Assembly: GCA_009746045.1 (NCBI GenBank)
Contig: RPFO01001483.1
Span: 1 to 20,000, forward strand
DNA length: 20,000 nucleotides
Source: Mesostigma viride
Taxonomy: Eukaryota > Streptophyta > Mesostigmatophyceae > Mesostigmatales > Mesostigmataceae
Direction of reading: 5' to 3'
Position 1 is the stretch's first letter. Every line of letters begins with the position of its first letter. The notes beneath the pieces are model-generated. The model made no database searches and was not told the origin of the DNA. It was given only the letters and a program-made list of their open reading frames with translations. Made by a program: the position numbers and the translations under genes. Shown piece after piece: positions 1-9,210 of this stretch.

Positions 1-1309
1 CTCCCTCCTCCCTCCTCCTCCCCCTCTCCTCCTCCCTCCCCTCCTCCTCCCTCCCCCTCTCCTCTCCTCCCTCCTCCTCCCTCCTCTCCCTCCCCCTCCC
101 TCCCCCTCCCTCCCTCCCTCCTCCCTCCCTCCCCCTCCCTCCCTCCCTCCCTCCTCCCTCCCTCCTCCCTCCTCCTCCCCCTCCCTCCTCCCTCCCTCCT
201 CCTCCCTCCCCCCTCCCTCCCTCCCTCCCTCCCCTCCCCCTCCTCCCTCCCTCCCCCTCCCTCCCTCCCTCCCCCTCCCCCCCTCCTCCTCCCTCCCCCT
301 CCTCCCTCCCTCCCCTCCCTCCTCCCTCCCTCCCCCCTCCCTCCTCCCTCTCCCCCTCCTCCTCCCTCCTCCCCCCTCCCTCCCTCCCTCCTCCTCCTCC
401 CTCCTCCCTCCTCCCCCCCTCCCTCCCTCCTCCCTCCCTCCCTCTCCCCTCCTCCTCCCTCCTCCCTCTCCCTCCTCCCTCCTCCCTCCCTCCTCCTCCC
501 TCCCTCCCTGCCTCCTCCTCCCCTCCACCTCCTCCCTCCTCCCCCTCCTCCTCCCTCCCTCCTCCCTCCTCCCTCCCTCTCTCCCTCCCCCTCCCCTCCC
601 TCCCTCCTCCTCCTCCCTCCTCCTCCCTCCCTCCTCCCTCCCCCTCCCTCCTCCCTCCCTCCCTCCCTCCCTCCTCCTCCTCCTCCTCCTACCCTCCCTC
701 CCTCCCTCCCTCCCTCCCCCTCCCTCTCCCTCCCTCCCTCCTCCCCCCCTCCCTCCTCCTCCCCTCCTCCTCCCCCCTCCTCCCTCCCTCCCTCCTCCTC
801 CCTCCCTCCTCCCTCCTCCCTCCCTCCTCCCTCCCTCCCTCCCCCCCCTCCCTCCCTCCCTCCCTCCCTCCCTCCCCCCCCTCCCTCCTCCCTCCCTCCC
901 CCTCCTCTCCTCTCCTCTCCTCCCTCCCTCCCTCCCTCCCTCCTCCCTCCCTCCTCCCTCCCTCCCCTCCCTCCCTCCTCCTCCTCCCTCCCTCCCTCCC
1001 TCCCTCCCTCCCTCCCTCCTCCCCCTCCCTCCCTCCTCCCTCCCTCCTCCTCCCTCCCTCCCTCCCTCCCTCCCTCCTCCCTCCCCTCCCTCCCTCCCTC
1101 CCTCCCTCCCTCCTCCCTCCCTCCCCCTCCCTCCCTCCCTCCCTCCCTCCCTCCCTCCCTCCCTCCCTCCTCTCCTCCCTCCTCCCTCCTCTCCCTCCCT
1201 CCCTCCCTCCCTCCTCCCTCCCTCCCTCCCTCCCTCCCTCCCTCCCTCCCTCCCTCCCTCCTCCCTCCCTCCCTCCCTCCCTCCCTCCCTCCCTCCCTCC
1301 CTCCCTCGC
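1..1309. repeat. 1.3-kb polypyrimidine tract of CCT/CCCT units
   Basis: The plus strand is almost wholly C and T, in irregular mixtures of CCT, CCCT and CCCCT units; only about three purines interrupt it (near 510, 527 and 691) before unique sequence begins around 1307. The minus strand is therefore a G-rich purine strand with many runs of three or more G. There is no coding potential. It starts at the window edge, so its full length is unknown. Confidence 0.97.
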
Positions 1310-1627
1310 TAGTGCCTAGCGCTAGAGTGTAATTAAAAAGCCCGCGTACTCCACATACTGCCAGAAATATCATGGGTGTTGTAATCACCGTCCCACGCAT
1401 GCAAATTCCGACGTGGCTTGCTAGCTTGACAAGCCATAAAACTGCAGATCGATCAGACATTTGCTGAAAGCTGGAATTGCGTGTGAAAATATGCCAAATG
1501 CAGCTGTGGACCATTCTGATAGTCTCTTTACAAGTGACGCAAGCACCCTGCCATTTTTTTGGTTCCGATGCATGTCAAATGCATGGTAATTAACCCTTAT
1601 AGAGTACTTGTAGGCGCCGCGGGGCAT

Positions 1628-1682
1628 GCTATTCTGATTTGGCAAGCTGCAAAGGTGAAAACCATTTGCGTTCAGTGCCGGT
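1628..1682 (+). repeat. 55-bp segment shared with an insertion at 14545-14597
   Basis: This stretch (TATTCTGAT ... AAAGGTGAAAACC ... GTGCCGGTCCG) matches the reverse complement of 14545-14603 almost throughout, with only a few differences near one end. At 14545 the segment is an insertion inside a retroelement 3' end and has ATATGG on both sides. No flanking duplication is visible here. It lies beside the tRNA-like block at 1702-1806, so both could belong to one short mobile element; that link is inference. Confidence 0.7.
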
Positions 1683-1701
1683 CCGCGGAAAACGCGATCT
1701 G

Positions 1702-1806
1702 TAAATTATGAATCCAGGCCGGAATCGAACTGGGGACCTCTCGCACCAACTTTTGCTGACTATAGGACGGACGTCTCCTGATCCTAAGGCATCGCCAACT
1801 GACACC
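1702..1806 (-). other. tRNA-like / tRNA-derived sequence with pol III box A and box B
   Basis: On the minus strand there is a box-A-like GTGTCAGTTGGCGATGCC, and further downstream a box-B-like AGTTCGATTCC preceded by a GAGAGGTCCCC stretch, as in tRNA T-arms. The distance between the boxes is about 70 nt, more than in an ordinary tRNA, and I could not draw a clean acceptor stem or T-stem. It is therefore more likely a tRNA pseudogene or the head of a tRNA-derived SINE than a functional tRNA. Confidence 0.35.
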
Positions 1807-2328
1807 AACAGTCATCCGCAAAAGTTCTATATGTATGCTATACTGTTTTCTCCTCGGCCACGAGCCCCGCGCGGCCTGGATTGCTAGAATGCAGGGTAAA
1901 GTCCGCAGCTGGTGGAGTTTATTGCCCCTAGCTGAGGATAGCCGCTACACTACCGCCTCGTCTGCCATTACAGAAGAGGACTGTTCGGATGATCGGGATT
2001 ATATCCCCCTCTAGTGACTATATTCTGATCTAGTGACTATATGGTTGGGGCATGATGATGACGATATTTGTAGCTTTCGTGTAATTATTTTCTAATGAGA
2101 TTAGCATAGAACTCCGTGGCACACCCATGCACATGACACGCAAGTATTTACTTGCTTACTTGCCGTGGGGCCAAAGTAGGACCTGCCCATTTGCTGGTGA
2201 TCAATATTTGTACGGTTGCCAAAAGCCCATGTGATTAGAGATCCACAACAGCACAGGTCCACAATAGCACGTACTGCCCTTGGCGGCGAGAACTATCTCA
2301 TCTGATTGGTGGGTTGCCATGACAGCAG

Positions 2329-3078
2329 CTACGCCGGGATGAATTTGGCGCATGTGTCCTCGATCAGTTGCACAAGCAGCTCCTCTGTCTTCAGCCTCTC
2401 TTTGCGCTCGATCTGTCGCACGCGTGAATAGGCATTTGGTTGTGCCAACATGAGAAAATGCTTTTATACCTACCCACAACAGATTCAGCCATGCATGGCA
2501 ACATGGCCACCAGCACATACAAGTGCCTGTATTGAACCTCAATACTCTTAAGGGGGTGCCCTAGTTAAGCCGAAATCGGTTGGGGTGGCAGAAGCCAAAA
2601 TGTCCACAAGGGCGTGCCATGCACCACATGTGGGTTATGGATCAAGTACCCATGAACCCCTGTGTGGCCGGACTTGGAATGCCGATTTATGGTGTGAGCA
2701 TGTTGCTGAAAACACAAAGTGCGAGGTTGGCCGGAGGCAAAATGATCCAACGAAAGCAAGCCATGAACACCCAAATACAACCTCGTTTGGGCAGCGCGCC
2801 AAGCGACATGTTGAAAAGTTTGTAGAAAGCAGCTACACGGATCTGCAATTTCCAGACTTCTACTACAGTTCAAGGGTGCCACCACATACAAATCATATGC
2901 GCGCCCCCCCCCCCCGCCAACGCATTACCTTGCACTGTTCTTGTAAACCCATAGCATCATCCTACACTTCTTTTCTCCCCCTAGCATAACCCTGCACCGT
3001 TATTTTCATTATTTCCCCTAGCATAAACCTGCACTGTCTTCCCCCCACCCCCCAAGCATCACCCTGCACTGTTCTTCG

Positions 3079-3121
<43 letters not shown>

Positions 3122-6100
3122 TCCCAGCATCAACATGCAGTTCATTTTCCCCCCTAGCACCACCCTGCACTGCCCTTTCCTCCCTCTAGCATTCCCCCTG
3201 CACTGGCACGCGCACCTCCAGTTCCTTTTGAAGGCACGCCACCGTTCCTTGCAGCATGGCCACCATGCTTTGCTCCAGCTGGCGGCAGGCCTGCCAGGTG
3301 TCGGGGGTTGAGGGGGGTATCAGGGGTTGGGGCATTGGGATCGACTGTCAGAAGGACAGTTGGTGGCATGATGCATGGTTCAAAAGCGAGCACCGCGGAC
3401 TAGCAATAAACATGACTACTATAATATCAAGATACGACTATAATACTCTATATGATATATATGTCCAGAATGTTACTTGCTAGCTGTCGCATAACAACTG
3501 CACCATTGCGTAGAATTAACGACGTATTCATGGACCGTCCACCGTTGCGTTCCGGGCAAGTACACCGGGGTCGATACCCGCTCAACTGTCCGTGTGTGTG
3601 TGGATGTGCTTTGTCACCATCATCGATTGTTTCATACGTTGGACTCGTCTTCAATCTCCTTCCTGAGCTGCTGCACCCTGGCCCCCGCCTGCAGCAGCAG
3701 CGCCGCCTCCCTGGCCCCACACTCTGCCTCCTCCCTGGCCGCCCGCTCGGCCAATCGCGGCAGCTCGTCCTCCAGACGCGCCGCGCACGCCCTGCCTTGC
3801 TCAACACGGGCGAGCGACTCGGCCGATATCTCCCCCTGCAGGGACGCCGCCTCCGCGACTAGCAGGCGCCGCATCTTGGACTCGCCCGCCTTGCGCTCCT
3901 GCGGCAACAGGCGGAGCATGCATGAGACACGCATGCATGCGTGTGAATAAAGGTATAGCATGCATAATACGACAGATGAAAGGCTAATAAATGAATAAAA
4001 GTATAGCATGCATAATAGGACAGATGAAAGGCTAATGAATGAATAAAGTATAGCATGCATAATACGACAGATGAAAGGCTAATGAATGAATAAAAGTATA
4101 GCATGCATAATACGACAGATGAAAGGCTAATGAATAAATAAAAGTATAGCATGCATAATACGACAGATGAAAGGCTAATGAATGAATAAAAGTATAGCAT
4201 GCATAATACGACAGATGAAAGGATAATAAATGAATAAAAGTATAGCATGCATAATACGACAGATGAAAGGCTAATAAAATGCTAAAACATGACATTCCGT
4301 GATAAACACAACAGTAAAATAAATGAAAATAAAAGCACTCTGTCACGGTCGTACGTAAAGTATCCATGGGTATGCCGGTGGACCATAATACCAACCCAGC
4401 CTGTGTCATGCCCATTCATTTTGCATGCCTATTTAAATTGCACGCCTGCTCTTACTTGCGTGCCCACTGCATTTAGCATGCCCATGCTCTTTTGCATGCC
4501 CACTCCTTCCACACCAATTTTGCTGTGCATGCCCACGCCTGTCACATCCACCCCGTCTACCCAGCATGCTCCATGGTCCACCTCTTCTCACTCGCCCACT
4601 TCTTTTCCCAACATGCACGACCCCGCCTCTCCTCCTTCAGCCTGCGCCGCGGGTGCCCCGCCCACCTTCCTCAATGTCTCCAGCTCATGCGCGTGCTTCT
4701 CTCCCAACGCCCGTGCCTGCTGGGCCAAGCCGCCCTCGAGCGCTTCCCGTCGCGACACGTCCGCGTCCACGCTGGATGACAGCGTGGCCAGCTGCGGATG
4801 CCAGCAAACACACGAGCACAAGAATGCCAGCAGTCCTTGTGAGAATCCCAGCAGTCAGCACGTGGATGTCATCGATCAGCATGCGTATGCCAGCAAGTGG
4901 GTGCCCCCAAAGACCATGCAGAACCAGCAAACACCGGAATGTGCCACCAGCAAACGCCATGCGGAGGCCAGCGGCCAGTGTGGGTGCGCAAGGGTGGGCA
5001 CGGGCAGTCGGTTGGTGCGCAACCCAGGATTGTACGGCGGCGGATCTGCAATTCATAGAGACGGCCCAAACGCACGTGGTTCCTACGTGGAGGCGTTCCA
5101 GTCAGGCCACACAAAAGAAGGCCACACGACAGAAGGCCACGCAACAGAAGGCCACGCAACAGAAGGCCACGCAACAAGGGCACAGCAAAGGGAACCTAAA
5201 TTCCAACGTACAGCTGATATACAGCGAATAATTAGGAACATAACTCCGTTGGGAGTATATGTACCACATATCCCAGAGAAGGGGCATATGGCTTTTAATA
5301 CATTCTAAGCTACTTCCTGCAAGGGTAGGAATGTAAACGACACTTGCTCTGGGTGCACCAAGGCGCACATACAGCGAATAGGCGCACCCATTGTCTCGTA
5401 CCCAGTGTCTTGTTTGGTACGTTCCCAGGCTCACTGTGCATGAGGACGGGGAGACCCGTCAGGGAAGGGGACAAAACTGAGTGCAGCCAAGACCGTGGTG
5501 GACACAAGCTTGGCTGCCTTACACGCTTAGAAGTACATGTAGTAAGCAGACGTGCTAAGCAGTTGCAGCCAGCAGGTAAATGCTTGTGAAGCAACTCACA
5601 TGCGTCCTTACTAGCCAAGACCTAGCGAGCACAAGGACATTGCCAGTGCAACTACCAACCATTAACTAGCCGCGATCGCAGGTCCTCATTCATGGGACAT
5701 TGGTCAAACCTGCAAACATGTACACGTGAAGCAAGTTTCACCATGCACTTGATCCGATGGGGGCATGGGGCAGGTTCCACGGTACATGCCTCGGAATATT
5801 ACAGCATTGGGCCTTGGCGTTGGGATGCGACAGGAATACCACCTGACATCCTGTTAAAGCGGAACGCTAGAGGACATTTATACTGAGGTAAAGCAGAAGA
5901 GCTGCGTAGGGAATGACTCGGCTAGTCAATGCAGATCAGGGCTACCCAGGCAAGGCTGCACTGGAAAACATGCCAAGGTGGAATCCCACCCCCAAAACGC
6001 CTCCCAAATCCCACCCCCACCCCCCACCCGCCACCCACCAGCCGCCAGCCGCCAGCCGCCAGCCGCCAGCCGCCAGCCGCCAGCCGCCAGCCGCCAGCCG

Positions 6101-7457
6101 CCAGCCGCCAGCCGCCAGCCGCCAGCCGCCAGCCGCCAGCCGCCAGCCGCCAGCCGCCAGCCGCCAGCCGCCAGCCGCCAGCAGCCAGCGGCCAGCCGTC
6201 ACCTCCCCACACACCCCACACACCTGTGCCTGCAGAGCGTGGTGTGTCTTGCCCAGCCCATCATCCGCCTCGTCGACACGATCGCTGAATAGCTGCAGGC
6301 GGGCGGACAGCGAGTTTGTGCGCTCCGCCCTCTCCACCTGGTGCACGATGGTACCAAAACTGTTTGGTACAAGAATTAATTATCACGTAGACTGCGTCAA
6401 GTGGGTAACAATTAAGGAACCTTCAACCCCTATACACAACGAGAAGGAGGGAGGGCGCCCTAGCTTCTCTCACTGCCACTAGTGGGCAGGCCACAGAGGA
6501 CTCTCTCTGCATCATGGTGCAGGCGGAACTGCGGTTGCAATCATGCTTCGGCATAGCAAAAGCACGGCGGATGAAGTAAGGCTGCCCCGGTCATGGTCCA
6601 GAGCCCACAGATAGGCTTGGAACGCATTTAGAGGCGCCGGCCGGATTGGGAGATTATGAAGGCCTCTCCCGGAGCCTGAGGGGTTTTAGGGGCATACCCA
6701 GGGTTCACCCACAACCCGCGTTGGTACAAGAAGCGTGTGCTGAAAGAAGTATTTGGTGCAAGGAAGCGTTTGGTGCAAGAAGGGTTCAGCACGAGGGATT
6801 GGTACAGAGGCTTGGTACGAAGGCTTGGTGCAAATGTTTGATAAAACAAACAGGAGCGAGTAAGGCATGCTCCGTTCATGCAATCCGTTCATGCGATCCG
6901 TATTGCATTCATACACACTGAACAGCCGCACATGCACGTGAGTGTGTGTGTGAGTGTGTGTGTGTGTGTGTGCACGTGCATGTGCATGTGTGTATGTGTA
7001 TGTGTGGGTGTGGGTGTGGGTGTGGGTGTGGGTGTGGGTGTGGGTGTGGGTGTGGGTGTGGGTGTGGGTGTGGGTGTGGGTGTGGGTGTGGGTGTGGGTG
7101 TGGGTGTGGGTGTGGGTGTGGGTGTGGGTGTGGGTGTGGGTGTGGGTGTGGGTGTCGGTGTGGGTGTGAGTGTGGGTGTGGGTGGGCGGGTGGGTGTGGG
7201 TGTGGGTGGGCGGATGGGTGGGTGTGCACGCAAGCGTGTGATTGTGCGTGGCCACGCTAGTATAGTGTGCGCGAGAGTGTGGTCAGTATAATATCATGTG
7301 TGTACGTGTGTGCGTGGTCACCGTAGTAGAGCATGCGTACGTGTGTGTGGTCACTATAGGAGAGTGCGCATGCGCATACCTCTAATGAGTCCTGCAGCCT
7401 GCTCAGGCGGTCTGTCAGGTGGGCCAGCCGGCCGATATGTGGGCTTTCTGCTTGCAT
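2329..7457 (-). CDS. SF-assemblin-like coiled-coil fibre protein, six exons
   Basis: Model: complement of 7380-7457, 6224-6337, 4666-4791, 3638-3898, 3216-3290, 2329-2412; 738 nt, 245 residues, stop TAG. All introns are GT-AG and phase 0. The protein is almost entirely heptad coiled coil: exon 1 has [16 protein letters not shown], exon 3 [17 protein letters not shown], exon 4 a long Glu/Arg/Ala rod, and exon 6 ends with [20 protein letters not shown]. That ending (KERxxTEExLLxLLEDTC) is typical, as I recall it, of the SF-assemblin/beta-giardin family, whose members build the non-contractile striated fibres on flagellar root microtubules. Family members are usually about 270-300 residues with a short Ser/Pro head. 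The head is missing here, so the Met at 7457 is a guess and an upstream exon may exist. Alternative: an unrelated coiled-coil protein. Family call moderately sure; exons 2-6 well supported by splice sites. Confidence 0.62.
2413..3215 (-). other. intron 5 of the SF-assemblin-like gene
   Basis: The donor is GAG|GTGCGC on the minus strand at 3216/3215, and the acceptor is GCGACAG|ATC at 2413/2412. Both are phase 0. The part from 2560 to 2900 is unique sequence with open frames on both strands but no coiled-coil or other recognisable coding signal. The rest is the repeat block at 2903-3210. Confidence 0.6.
2903..3210. repeat. degenerate minisatellite with poly(C) tracts
   Basis: About six diverged units of roughly 40-65 bp share the core CTAGCATNACCCTGCACTGT, each followed by a pyrimidine stretch. 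Copies of the core begin near 2922, 2980, 3019, 3057, 3127 and 3155. A C tract of about 13 lies near 2903-2915 and an uninterrupted run of 41 C at 3079-3119. Length variation at the C runs is expected, and the assembled length may be wrong. Confidence 0.8.
3948..4280. repeat. tandem repeat, seven copies of a ~48-bp unit
   Basis: Seven near-identical units contain TATAGCATGCATAATACGAC followed by AGATGAAAGGCTAAT and ATGAATAAA. Differences between units are single bases, so the array is young. It lies in intron 3 of the minus-strand gene, between the exons at 4666-4791 and 3638-3898. The long open frames through it on the minus strand (repeated MLYFYSF-type peptide) are artefacts of a stop-free unit. 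Confidence 0.95.
4405..4570. repeat. degenerate GCATGCCCA-based repeat
   Basis: Seven or so loosely spaced copies of GCATGCCCA, or close variants, separated by T-rich or C-rich spacers of 15-25 bp. It lies in intron 3 of the minus-strand gene. Units are too diverged for a firm period. Confidence 0.6.
5106..5180. repeat. 15-bp tandem repeat, about five copies
   Basis: The unit is GGCCACGCAACAGAA. The first copies are diverged (GGCCACACAAAAGAA, then GGCCACACGACAGAA); the next are identical. It lies in intron 2 of the SF-assemblin-like gene, just beside the small retroelement copy at 5231-5368. Because 15 is divisible by three, open frames run through it. Confidence 0.9.
5231..5368 (-). mobile_element. 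138-bp truncated retroelement 3' end with 12-bp target duplication
   Basis: An exact 12-bp direct repeat, ATACAGCGAATA, flanks this segment at 5219-5230 and 5369-5380. The enclosed 138 bp match the 3'-end region of the elements at 14470 and 19285: a CTCC-GTTG-GGAG hairpin, the ATATCCC...GGGGCATAT hairpin, then a stretch ending in TGCTCTGGGTGCACC. Read on the minus strand the hairpin end is the 3' end, closing in TAAT. Target-primed reverse transcription of a 5'-truncated copy would give this structure. It sits in intron 2 of the SF-assemblin-like gene, in the gene's sense orientation. Confidence 0.8.
6039..6199. repeat. 7-bp minisatellite (CAGCCGC)n
   Basis: About twenty perfect tandem units of CAGCCGC, with a diverged tail from about 6180. 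The array lies in intron 2 of the minus-strand gene, starting only about 25 bp after the splice donor at 6224/6223. Because 7 and 3 are coprime, every frame encodes the same 7-residue repeat (QPPAASR on the plus strand), which explains the long overlapping open frames here. Confidence 0.95.
6371..6397 (-). repeat. possible truncated 3' end of a second TTAA-tailed element
   Basis: On the minus strand TTGACGCAGTCTACGTG is followed within a few bases by AATTAATT. The end of the plus-strand element at 19486-19525 reads GTGACGCAGTCACGTG and then a TTAA repeat. About 20 bases align. The segment is too short to exclude chance, and I found no flanking duplication. It lies about 30 bp upstream of the exon 2 acceptor of the SF-assemblin-like gene. 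Confidence 0.35.
6720..6840. repeat. degenerate TTGGTRCAAGAAG repeat
   Basis: Six diverged copies of a roughly 15-25 bp unit built on TTGGTACAAG or TTGGTGCAAG. A further pair, as an inverted GGTACCAAAACTGTTTGGTAC, lies at 6350-6370. It is inside intron 1 of the SF-assemblin-like gene. Confidence 0.7.
6946..7230. repeat. (TG)n grading into (TGTGGG)n hexamer array
   Basis: Starts as TG dinucleotides with TGCATG interruptions. From about 7002 it becomes a near-perfect TGTGGG hexamer array of about 30 units, ending in GGGTGGGCGGG variants. The plus strand has evenly spaced GGG runs and could form G-quadruplexes. It lies in intron 1 of the minus-strand gene, so the transcript would carry the CCCACA strand. 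The long VGVGVG, HPHPHP and TPTPTP open frames are repeat translations, not genes. Confidence 0.95.
7262..7376. repeat. three degenerate ~38-bp units (GTGTGGTCACTATAG)
   Basis: Units share GTGTGGTCAN-TATAG or GTAGT, then a GAGNATGCGTACG stretch. They directly abut the exon 1 donor of the SF-assemblin-like gene at 7380/7379. Confidence 0.6.
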
Positions 7458-9063
7458 CCCACATGGATGGCAACCAGAGGTGGCGAGTGGAGCACACAGC
7501 TTTATCAAGGATACAACCAGTACTTTATATACAACATTGGTCCCACTTGACACAGCATGATAAGGACAGAATTGTAAATACAGCATTGGTCTTATCACTT
7601 CATACAGCATGATATCTACACGGCATGATGTTGCTAATAAACAAGGCCGGTCTCCAGTGCGCGAGCAAGCACAGCCCTCAACTCTCCAAGCAGTTTACTC
7701 AGCTTGCCAATATCAGAGCACGGAAGTAGGGTCTGACTGACAAAAACCGTGGGCAGAAATAGCAGTGTCCTCCTATGAGTCCCATGCAGTAACGTCTCCC
7801 ATCCTGTCGGCGCCCTGCCTGTACCTCCCCCCCGCTACCTCCCCTACGCGCATGCCCCAAGCGTGACACGCCATGACACTACGTTTTAGTTATGCACACG
7901 CCAAATCCAGCTTACCTGCAGGCATAGGAGACCCTTTCATTCTGAGAGCGAAAGGCGATTATTTATCAATGTGGTAGCGGTTTACGGACTCCGTGCCGAT
8001 TCTTGCAAATTCAAACTTGCTCATTACTGGAACATAATGAGAACAAAATGGACCGTCACGTTATCAATCAGGATCTCCTCAGCTTCCGCGCACGCAGATC
8101 CTCCCTCTTATGAACGCACTAGTTTGGAAAGTCCAAGTTTGTAGAGGTCAGCCAAATTCCACCAGCATATGCACGAAGTCCACTAAAGGAACCAGTACGC
8201 TTCAAATCATGCACTGGAACTTAACTACGACCTCTTCGTTCGGGCAATTTTCCGAGCTGCTCAAAGTCGCATTGATTGCAGTGATATTACCATGCCTCCC
8301 GCTCAGCGCGGCCTAGAGTCGTTCATGATTACAAAAGGCGATGAGTCTGTAAAGGCAAATGGAAGGCTGGGCTACTGCCTCCTATCTTGAATACATATAT
8401 GTTTAATTGATGTATCTGCAGCAGCAACAAATTTTATTGACAATCTAGAATGCCATTCTAACTATAAATCCTAGTTGCATCGGGATGAGGTGAAATCATC
8501 TTATTTTCATCTTCGTTTGCCGCCTTGCCAAGTTGCCTTGACGAAGTGGGAAAAGTGCTACCAAACTTCACAAACCTTTACTTTGTTCCTTTCCCAAACT
8601 TTGGCGGATTCCCGCTCGGATAATCAACGATGAATTTGAACCGTACAATTAGGTACGACCAAGAGGAATATGATCAGTTGGTTCCGAGTTCCTACCACCA
8701 GCGTAACTGCAGTTAAGCATGTTTTGCATCGCAACACAACAGGATATTCGGAGAAAAGATAGGGATATCACGACCAACCGTTCTTCGTACTTTCCCGCGA
8801 ACTGAAACTTCCCGCGTGGCAACTGACTAGCCGTGAAGGAAGCGGTTGCAAGTTGATCGCAATCCGACCCCTCCCAGCGTCGCGTCGGCCCTTCATTCAT
8901 GACCATGAACAACATCGAGCTGACGCTCTTCCCTGCTCAGACGCGCGCAGATAAAATTCTTATCGCAAGTGCTGTAAAATCCCTTCAACGACGCAGTTAG
9001 GGAGCGTGCATGGCTGATGCAATTTAGATTTTTGTAGTAGCCTGTTCAACTATAAATCCTGAA
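7458..9063. other. divergent intergenic region between SF-assemblin-like gene and UROD
   Basis: It must hold both promoters if the exon 1 assignment at 7457 is right. A 13-bp element, AACTATAAATCCT, occurs twice (8460-8472 and 9048-9060), the second copy ending 3 bp before the UROD ATG. Short open frames at 8110-8316 (plus) and 8649-8915 (minus) have no recognisable content. On the minus strand 7714-7634 encodes a Leu-rich stretch (KLSKLLGELRAVLARALE) ending in a stop; I could not connect it by splicing to the neighbouring gene. Confidence 0.5.
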
Positions 9064-9210
9064 ATGGCGGCCGTCCTACAGACGAAGTCTGCCATTGCCG
9101 CGCGTGGAGAGTTTTTTGGTCAGAAGTCAGCACAGTTGGGAAAGCCGGTTGCGGCCGTGCCACGCCCCGCGCAGAATGGCAGGAAGTCCAACACCGTCTG
9201 CGCCGCTGGC
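9064..9210 (+). other. chloroplast transit peptide of UROD
   Basis: The 49 residues encoded by exon 1 contain Lys and Arg but only one Glu, with many Ala, Ser and Gln, and end in NTVCAAG. Such a stretch, ahead of a conserved enzyme core that begins in exon 2, fits a plastid-targeting peptide. The cleavage site is inferred to lie near VCA|A. Confidence 0.7.

Larger units (their letters stand above)
1310..2328. other. intergenic region downstream of the SF-assemblin-like gene
   Basis: No convincing gene. It holds a tRNA-like block (1702-1806), a segment shared with a retroelement at 14545 (1628-1682), and a short tandem duplication in which CTAGTGACTATAT occurs twice about 19 bp apart (2012-2042). 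The part next to 2328 should contain the 3' UTR of the minus-strand gene that stops at 2329; I saw no clear TGTAA or AATAAA polyadenylation signal in it. Confidence 0.6.

Noticed and set aside
3859-4415. Long minus-strand open frames with a repeating MLYFYSF-type peptide
   Set aside because: They are translations of the 48-bp tandem array; the unit lacks stops by chance.
5106-5180. CRISPR-like regular repeat
   Set aside because: Units are directly tandem without spacers, and the genome is eukaryotic.
4289-5308. A 339-codon plus-strand open frame
   Set aside because: It runs through GCATGCCCA-type and 15-bp repeats, antisense to exon 3 of the coiled-coil gene, with no recognisable domain; composition follows the repeats.
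5913-6482. Open frames encoding repeated QPPAASR or GGWRLAA peptides on both strands
   Set aside because: The 7-bp CAGCCGC array gives the same peptide repeat in every frame; it lies in an intron.
6686-7291. Open frames of THTHTH, VGVGVG, HPHPHP
   Set aside because: Pure translations of the TG and TGTGGG arrays on both strands.
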